NCBI GenBank assembly: GCA_964202965.1
Contig: CAXNKG010000024.1
Coordinates: 1 to 43,734 of the forward strand
DNA from: CAXNKG01 sp964202965
GTDB taxonomy: Bacteria; Acidobacteriota; Vicinamibacteria; Vicinamibacterales; UBA2999
Reading direction: 5' to 3'
Length of the DNA: 43,734 nt
Each line of letters starts with the position of its first letter. Position 1 is the first letter of the stretch. Below are positions 38,981 through 43,734 of this stretch, in pieces. A program made the translations under genes and the position numbers. The notes under the pieces were generated by a model. The model did not search any database. It worked only from the letters and a program-made list of their open reading frames with translations, and was not told where the DNA came from.

Positions 38981-39043
38981 AAATGGGGTCGGGAGTCATT
39001 TTTCGAGGACAGTCGGCGGAATAAATGACTCCCGACCCCATTT
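38981..39043. repeat. REP-like inverted repeat between aguB and aguA
   Basis: Two perfect 21-bp arms, 38981-39001 and 39023-39043, with core ATGGGGTCGGGAGTCATT and its complement, separated by 21 bp. In RNA this is a long stable hairpin. The right arm contains an ATG (39025) in frame with aguA. GGGGTC/GACCCC cores are common in REP elements linked with RAYT (TnpA-REP) proteins. Confidence 0.9.
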
Positions 39044-39048
39044 TTCGG

Positions 39049-40095
39049 ATGCCGGCCGAATGGGAGCGGCATCGCGCGACGTGGATCGCGTGGCCCCATC
39101 ACGAGCCGGACTGGCCGGGCAAGCTCGCCGCGATTCCGTGGGTCTACGCGGAGATCGTGCGCGTCCTCGCACAGCACGAGCCGGTCGACATCCTCTGCCA
39201 CGATGCGGCGGTCCGCGCCAGCGCGAGCGCGATACTGGACGCGCACGACGTCCGTCGCGACCGCGTCCGTCTGCACGAGGTGCCGACCGACCGCGTCTGG
39301 CTTCGCGACTCCGCGCCGACTGGCGTGCTGGATCCGTCGGGAACACCGGTCCTGCTCAACTGGGCGTTCAACGCCTGGGCAAAGTACGACAACTGGCAGG
39401 ACGATGCCCGGGTGGGTGAGGCCATGGCGCGCGCCACGGGGCTGCGGCGCGAGGTCCCCACGCGTCGCGACGGTACGCCGATTGTGCTGGAAGGAGGCGG
39501 GATCGACGTCAACGGGAACGGACTCCTCCTCGTCACCGAGGAATGGCTCCTCACGGACATCCAGGTGAGAAATCCAGGGCTCGGCCGTCAGGAGTACGAA
39601 CAGATTTTCCGCGACTGGCTCGGCGCGCGGCACACCATCTGGCTCGGCGAAGGATGCGTCGGCGACGACACGCACGGGCACATCGACGACGTGGCGCGGT
39701 TTGTCAGCGTTGATACGGTGGCGCTTGCCGTTGAGCACGATCCCGCCGACGAGAATCACGCGCGATCGATCGATAACCTGCGGAGGCTGGAGCGCGTGGC
39801 CGCATCAGACGCCGGCCCGCTCCGGATCGTGCAGCTTCCCTTTCCGCGGCCAGTGATCATGGACGGCACGCGACTCCCCGCCAGCTACCTGAACTTCTAC
39901 ATTGCCAACGACGTCGTGATTGTCCCGACGTTCAACGATCCGAACGACCGCGTCGCGCTGAATACGCTGGCCGACCTGATGCCCACGCATCGCATCGTCG
40001 GCATTCACGCGGTGGACCTGGTGTGGGGGCTCGGCACGCTGCACTGCCTCACACAGCAGGAGCCCGCGGCCGTAACGACGCGGCCACTGAACTAG
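39049..40095 (+). CDS. aguA: Agmatine deiminase
   Basis: 348 residues from ATG 39049 (MPAEWERHRATWIAWPHHEP, the usual family start). An in-frame ATG at 39025 would add MTPDPIFR, entirely encoded by the REP-like arm, so it is probably not native. Family motifs: DRVWLRDSAPTGV, VLEGGGIDVNGNG, GDDTHGHIDDVARFV with catalytic His/Asp, and C-terminal nucleophile Cys in GTLHCLTQQEP. It converts agmatine to N-carbamoylputrescine, the substrate of the upstream gene product. It overlaps the convergent TonB receptor gene by 4 bp. Confidence 0.95.
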   Translation: MPAEWERHRATWIAWPHHEPDWPGKLAAIPWVYAEIVRVLAQHEPVDILCHDAAVRASASAILDAHDVRRDRVRLHEVPTDRVWLRDSAPTGVLDPSGTPVLLNWAFNAWAKYDNWQDDARVGEAMARATGLRREVPTRRDGTPIVLEGGGIDVNGNGLLLVTEEWLLTDIQVRNPGLGRQEYEQIFRDWLGARHTIWLGEGCVGDDTHGHIDDVARFVSVDTVALAVEHDPADENHARSIDNLRRLERVAASDAGPLRIVQLPFPRPVIMDGTRLPASYLNFYIANDVVIVPTFNDPNDRVALNTLADLMPTHRIVGIHAVDLVWGLGTLHCLTQQEPAAVTTRPLN

Positions 40096-41918
40096 CGGCC
40101 GATCGCCAGCGCCACGGTGACGGCGCGGCCGGGCATCGCGACTCCCGCAACTTCCTGGTACGACGCGCCGGCCAGGTTCGTCCCTTCCACACGGACGTCA
40201 TACCGGCCGAATGCGCGACTCAGACGGATATCGAGTACCGCGTAGTCACTCTCTCCCGTCGAGCGCGTGCGATGGCGGTATTCGAGGCGAGGCGCCAGCT
40301 GGACGCGCGCCACAAGCGGCACAACTCCCGCGACGACGACGCCATGCGGGGCGTAGTCGAGGACATATTTCGACAACTGCGTGACCCTCGCGGCGGTGAC
40401 GTCGAGGAACGTATACCCCGCCTGCACGAACGCACCCGCGGCGAGCGTGCGCGTCAGCGAGAGCTCCATGCCGACCGTATCGACATCGCGAATGTTGTAG
40501 GTCCGCCACCGTTCGGAGGTGTTCGGGCGCAGCCAGTCAATCACCTCGTCGTCGAGCCGGCCGAAGACGGTCCCGCTGACCTGCCAGCCGCCCGGCATGA
40601 AGACATCCATCCCCGATTCCCCTCCCCATGACGTTTCGGCGCCAACCTCGGGCCGCGCCCAGTGGGCCGGATCAGAGTAGTACCGCTCGGTGAAGGTGGG
40701 GACTCGAAAGGCGCGGCCGCTCGAGGCACGCACACGAACGTTCGAGGCGGGCCACCATGCGGCGCCGACCGACGGACTCACAGCGCTGCCGAACTCCGTG
40801 TAGCGATCGACGCGTACGCTGGCGTCGAACTGCACGGTGGTCCCCACCGCCTGTCGCCACTCGGCGAAGGCGCTGACCCGTCGTGTCGTGTGGTCGCCGA
40901 GATTGGATGAGCGAATCCAGTCGGCGCCCAGTTCCGCTCCCGCCGCCACAGAGGCTCGCCCCCCAATGACGCGCGACATTCGAAAGGACCCAATCGCGGC
41001 ATGGGTCCGGTGGCGATTCTCGGCCACGCCTGGCCGCCGCACGTCGAAGAGAAAGTGATCGCCATGCGTGCGGTAGGACCCGGTCCCGCTCGCCTGCCAT
41101 CCGCGCCACAACCCGAAAGCGCGCTCGGCGGCGAGGAAGGTCTGATTCGTCCATTCGTGCGACGGTGCATTGCCGTAAAAGCCGTTGGCGCCGAAATCCT
41201 TCCACAGATACGACGCCAGGACGCGCGTGTGCTCGCCGATCGCTGTACGGGACGTCACCCCCGCGATCGTGAATCCACGTTCGAACATGAAGCCGGACGA
41301 GCGCTCCACGGAGCCGGCAAGCAGCTGCCGCACCCCACCCGCCGTCGTCGACACCTGCCCGCGGCCGCCGACAAGACCGAAGCTTCCCCCCTGAATCACC
41401 CCGGACGCGGACTCCCCACCGTCGCGCGTGATGACGTTGATCGTTCCGCCAAAGGCGTCGGCGCCGAAGAGCGACGACCCTGGTCCGTGGAGGATTTCGA
41501 TGCGCTCGACAGCATCGAGCGGGACTGGAATATCGCCGTTGTGATGGCCTGACTGCGCGTCGTTCAGGCGAACGCCGTCGACGAGGACCAGCATCTGGCC
41601 GAAGTTCGCTCCGCGCACCGCAAAATCAGTCTGGACGCCCCGCTCGCCGCGGGCCCGGACGTCCACCGCCGAGACCAGCCGCAACACGTCGGCCACGCTC
41701 TGCACGGGTAGTCGCTCGATCTGGTCGCGGGTGATGACCGTCAGCGTCCGGGTCACGGACCCGATCTCGACGGGCACCGCCGCGGCCGTCACGACGACAT
41801 CCTGCCGAAAACCACCGGCGGCAGGCTTCTGTGCCGGTACACCTTGCGCGGACGCCGAAAGCGACCACACGCATGCGGCCAGCACGAACGCCGAAAGCCT
41901 CGTTCGAGCTACTTCCAT
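40092..41918 (-). CDS. TonB-dependent outer membrane receptor (BtuB/FepA-like)
   Basis: 608 residues. Signal peptide (RLSAFVLAACVWSLSASAQG); likely TonB box RQDVVVTAAAVP; plug domain with RGANFGQMLVLVDGVRLND and IEILHGPGSSLFGADAFGGT; then a 22-strand-type beta-barrel ending in an aromatic-poor VTVALAIGR strand. At about 600 residues it is in the BtuB size range. It takes up a metal complex or cofactor using TonB energy. No periplasmic binding or ABC genes are beside it. ATG 41918 overlaps the upstream DMT gene by 10 bp. Confidence 0.9.
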   Translation of the reverse strand: MEVARTRLSAFVLAACVWSLSASAQGVPAQKPAAGGFRQDVVVTAAAVPVEIGSVTRTLTVITRDQIERLPVQSVADVLRLVSAVDVRARGERGVQTDFAVRGANFGQMLVLVDGVRLNDAQSGHHNGDIPVPLDAVERIEILHGPGSSLFGADAFGGTINVITRDGGESASGVIQGGSFGLVGGRGQVSTTAGGVRQLLAGSVERSSGFMFERGFTIAGVTSRTAIGEHTRVLASYLWKDFGANGFYGNAPSHEWTNQTFLAAERAFGLWRGWQASGTGSYRTHGDHFLFDVRRPGVAENRHRTHAAIGSFRMSRVIGGRASVAAGAELGADWIRSSNLGDHTTRRVSAFAEWRQAVGTTVQFDASVRVDRYTEFGSAVSPSVGAAWWPASNVRVRASSGRAFRVPTFTERYYSDPAHWARPEVGAETSWGGESGMDVFMPGGWQVSGTVFGRLDDEVIDWLRPNTSERWRTYNIRDVDTVGMELSLTRTLAAGAFVQAGYTFLDVTAARVTQLSKYVLDYAPHGVVVAGVVPLVARVQLAPRLEYRHRTRSTGESDYAVLDIRLSRAFGRYDVRVEGTNLAGASYQEVAGVAMPGRAVTVALAIGR

Positions 41919-42361
41919 CGAATGAGCACGACGCCGACGACGAGAAAGGCTGCGCCGAGGAGCCGTGTCGTGGACAGACGATGCACGGTGGCACCGAGCC
42001 AGCCGTAGTGATCGATGAGAAGGGACGCACCCAGCTGCCCGACGATCGTCGCCGCAGAGAGAACCGCGACCCCGACCGTTCGCGTCAGGAGGATCGCGAG
42101 CAGGACATACGTCCCTCCGAACACTCCGCCGAGCCAGACCCATTTCGGCGCAGTCCAGATGGCAGGGCTCGGCGCGGCCGGCTGCCCAAGCAAGATCGAG
42201 ATGCCGAGCGCCGTGAGCCCGGCGATCGCCGAGACGGCAAAATTGATGTTGGCCGCCCAGAGCGGCGCCATGGCTGCGGCACCGAGCCCGGCGTTCACCG
42301 CGATCTGGGCGGCCAGGCCGGCTCCCACAATCACGATCAGCAGGATGTAGAGATTCGTCAT
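41909..42361 (-). CDS. DMT-family membrane protein (DUF606/YdcZ-like)
   Basis: 150 residues, about five membrane helices: LYILLIVIVGAGLAAQIAVN, ANINFAVSAIAGLTALGISI, WLGGVFGGTYVLLAILLTRT, VGVAVLSAATIVGQLGASL and LLGAAFLVVGVVLIRW. The AxxxGQLxxSLLIDHYGWLG pattern is typical of this half-size DMT family. Function unknown; small-molecule export is assumed for the superfamily. Coupled by ATGA overlap to nhaA upstream and by 10 bp to the receptor gene downstream. Confidence 0.82.
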   Translation of the reverse strand: MTNLYILLIVIVGAGLAAQIAVNAGLGAAAMAPLWAANINFAVSAIAGLTALGISILLGQPAAPSPAIWTAPKWVWLGGVFGGTYVLLAILLTRTVGVAVLSAATIVGQLGASLLIDHYGWLGATVHRLSTTRLLGAAFLVVGVVLIRWK

Positions 42362-43494
42362 CGGACCGATGATCGCACGGACACCGAGTACCGCCCGACG
42401 CGCAGGAGGAGGGCCGCCGCGATGGCCAGGAGCGAGGCCGAGAAGCTCAGAAGGGCGCCCATCTTCGCTTCATCCAGGAGCCGTCCTGGCGGAAAGGCCG
42501 CGGTGGAGAAGAAGAGCGCGACCGTAAATCCGATGCCGGCGATGATCCCCAGCACGAGCATGTCCCGCCACGAGACGCCGTCGGGTTTGTGCAGCCCGGC
42601 GGCCACGCATAGCGCCGTGAACGACATGATTCCCACCGGCTTGCCGACGAGGATCGCCGTCAGCACGACCCAGGTGCCCGGCCCCACGCTCGACACCGCA
42701 ACCCCCGCGTTCACCAGGCCAAAGAAAAACAGGATGACGTGGACGGGCAGCTTCCACCAGTGTTCGAAGCGATTCAGCGGATCCGTCAGCTGCGGCGCAT
42801 CGACGAATAAACCGGGATCCCGCGCCGCGTGCGGCAGGAAGGGAATGATCGGGACCAGTGCCAGCGCCGGGTGCAAGCCGCCGCGATAAAACGCCACCCA
42901 CGAGATGAACCCGGCGCCCGCGATGTAGGGCCAGAAGTTCATCGTCCGCGTGCGCCGGAGCCACGTGCCGAGCGCCAGGGCCGCGCTCAGCAGCACGACG
43001 AACTCGATCGGCCGAAGCGTCCCGGTGGGATAGAACGCCGCGAGCACGAGCAATCCCAGTGCATCATCGGCAATCGCCAGCAGCAGCAGAAACGGAATGC
43101 CGGGATGTCGCGCGCCCAGAACGAAACGGGCGACGAGATAACTGAACGCGATGTCCGTGGCGCTCGGAATCGCCCAGCCGCGCAGCAGTTCAGGCGCCTC
43201 CGCCGCGAGCGCAAGAGCCACATAGATCGCAGCCGGCGCCGCCATGCCGCCGACCGCAGCGAGCATCGGCACTGCCGCGCGACGCGGCGAGTGAAGCGCG
43301 CCCCCCGGCGCCGTCGCCTCGACAACCTCCTTCGTGGCGAGCGCAAAGAAAAAGACCATCGCGATGTCGTTGACGAGAAAGTGGAGTGCGTGCGCGACAC
43401 GGGTATAGCTCTCTGGCGCGGCGTTGGCCCAGATGAGCGCGGCGATCGCGCCAACGATCAGCAGTCCGGAATTGTCGATGAATCGTCGGAGCAC
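42358..43494 (-). CDS. nhaA: Na+/H+ antiporter NhaA
   Basis: 378 residues with about 11-12 membrane segments. The NhaA signature is present: WAIPSATDIAFSYLVARF (the ATDIAF segment with key Asp) and LLAIADDALGLLVLA (the DD pair that binds Na+), and GLVNAGVAVSS and VGKPVGIMSF further on. It exchanges Na+ for protons in pH and salt balance. GTG start at 43494. The palindromic AGTATACT at 43528 could drive both this gene and the divergent tRNA. Confidence 0.93.
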   Translation of the reverse strand: MLRRFIDNSGLLIVGAIAALIWANAAPESYTRVAHALHFLVNDIAMVFFFALATKEVVEATAPGGALHSPRRAAVPMLAAVGGMAAPAAIYVALALAAEAPELLRGWAIPSATDIAFSYLVARFVLGARHPGIPFLLLLAIADDALGLLVLAAFYPTGTLRPIEFVVLLSAALALGTWLRRTRTMNFWPYIAGAGFISWVAFYRGGLHPALALVPIIPFLPHAARDPGLFVDAPQLTDPLNRFEHWWKLPVHVILFFFGLVNAGVAVSSVGPGTWVVLTAILVGKPVGIMSFTALCVAAGLHKPDGVSWRDMLVLGIIAGIGFTVALFFSTAAFPPGRLLDEAKMGALLSFSASLLAIAAALLLRVGRYSVSVRSSVR

Positions 43495-43527
43495 GTGTGT
43501 GAGCGGCCAGACAGGCCGATGCTGGCA

Positions 43528-43535
43528 GTATACTG
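43528..43535. promoter_or_regulatory. Palindromic -10 AGTATACT between nhaA and tRNA-Leu
   Basis: TATACT reads as a -10 on both strands: 20 bp before the tRNA on the plus strand and about 35 bp before nhaA on the minus strand. No strong -35 is seen on either side. Confidence 0.4.
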
Positions 43536-43554
43536 AAGCCCCGCGATCACTCCG

Positions 43555-43641
43555 GCCGGAGTGGTGAAACTGGCAGACGCGCCGGACTCAAAATCCGGTG
43601 ACCGCAAGGTCATGGGGGTTCGATTCCCCCCTCCGGCACCA
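43555..43641 (+). tRNA. tRNA-Leu (anticodon CAA)
   Basis: 87 nt with encoded CCA. Acceptor GCCGGAG (43555-43561) pairs with CTCCGGC (43631-43637). Anticodon arm CCGGA-CTCAAAA-TCCGG gives anticodon CAA, reading UUG. A long variable arm (GTGACCGCAAGGTCAT region) marks it as class II, as expected for Leu. T-arm GGGGG-TTCGATT-CCCCC is complete. Confidence 0.95.
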
Positions 43642-43703
43642 GTCTTTCGCTCGCATCGCGATGCATCGGTTAAGCAGGCCCGTCCCGCCTGTATCATGTC
43701 TTC

Positions 43704-43734
43704 ATGAGTGCTGCGTCCACGGGCGTCAGGCTGC
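43704..43734 (+). CDS. Possible start of a further gene (cut by window end)
   Basis: ATG 43704 opens MSAASTGVRL to the window edge. A TATCAT hexamer 7-8 nt upstream fits the leaderless pattern of other genes here. Too short to identify. Confidence 0.3.
   Translation, partial: MSAASTGVRL

Noticed and set aside
1..43734. CRISPR array or prophage
   Set aside because: No regularly spaced direct repeats with unique spacers, and no phage structural or packaging genes.

Overview
The window is high-GC bacterial DNA with tightly packed genes, many 4-bp ATGA overlaps and almost no long gaps. The gene set (CarD regulator, Lon, fused homocysteine methyltransferase/MTHFR, LytS/LytR pair, Rex, stand-alone nuoI), together with scattered tandem 'text-like' intergenic repeats, suggests an Acidobacteriota genome, perhaps Vicinamibacteria. 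That assignment is inference; there is no rRNA here.

Layout. 1-5.3 kb: an exported TPR protein (cut by the window edge), then a ketosynthase / FAD-oxidoreductase / ICMT-like methyltransferase operon, divergent from a second ICMT-like gene, and a zinc-ribbon protein. 5.3-12.2 kb: Lon, a glycosyltransferase-like protein, a PmtA-like methyltransferase, a bifunctional methionine/folate enzyme and nuoI. 12.3-15.1 kb: LytS/LytR two-component system and signal peptidase I. 15.1-18.5 kb: a 3.35-kb IS1-type transposon with 17-bp inverted repeats and an 8-bp target duplication, carrying an OLD-like ATPase/TOPRIM protein and three small proteins. 18.5-23.6 kb: CDF transporter, MoaC, Rex, an OPT transporter and an exported Ig-like protein. 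23.8-26.6 kb: a small chromosomal integron with integron-type integrase, a HEPN/MNT toxin-antitoxin cassette, a well-formed attC site and a Doc-type toxin-antitoxin cassette. The cassettes lie downstream of the integrase gene, the reverse of the usual arrangement. 26.6-31.1 kb: PlsC, CarD, a methyltransferase, and an ATP-grasp ligase with a zinc peptidase. 31.1-34.5 kb: cysG and sulfite/nitrite reductase behind what looks like a complete cysteine attenuator. 34.5-38.0 kb: threonine operon hom-thrB-thrC. 38.1-40.1 kb: polyamine genes aguB-aguA. 40.1-43.7 kb: TonB-dependent receptor, DMT transporter, NhaA, tRNA-Leu(CAA) and the start of another possible gene.

Three systems deserve most attention. 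(1) The Cys leader: a -35/-10 promoter placed so that the mRNA should begin at the GTG of a 28-residue peptide with six Cys, followed by mutually exclusive hairpins and a terminator just before cysG. (2) The passenger-carrying IS1-type transposon with an OLD-like candidate defence gene. (3) The reverse-oriented integron with toxin-antitoxin cassettes. A further recurring theme is a TANNNT -10 hexamer 6-8 nt before a start codon at about a dozen genes, which predicts widespread leaderless transcription, sometimes from overlapping divergent -10 boxes.
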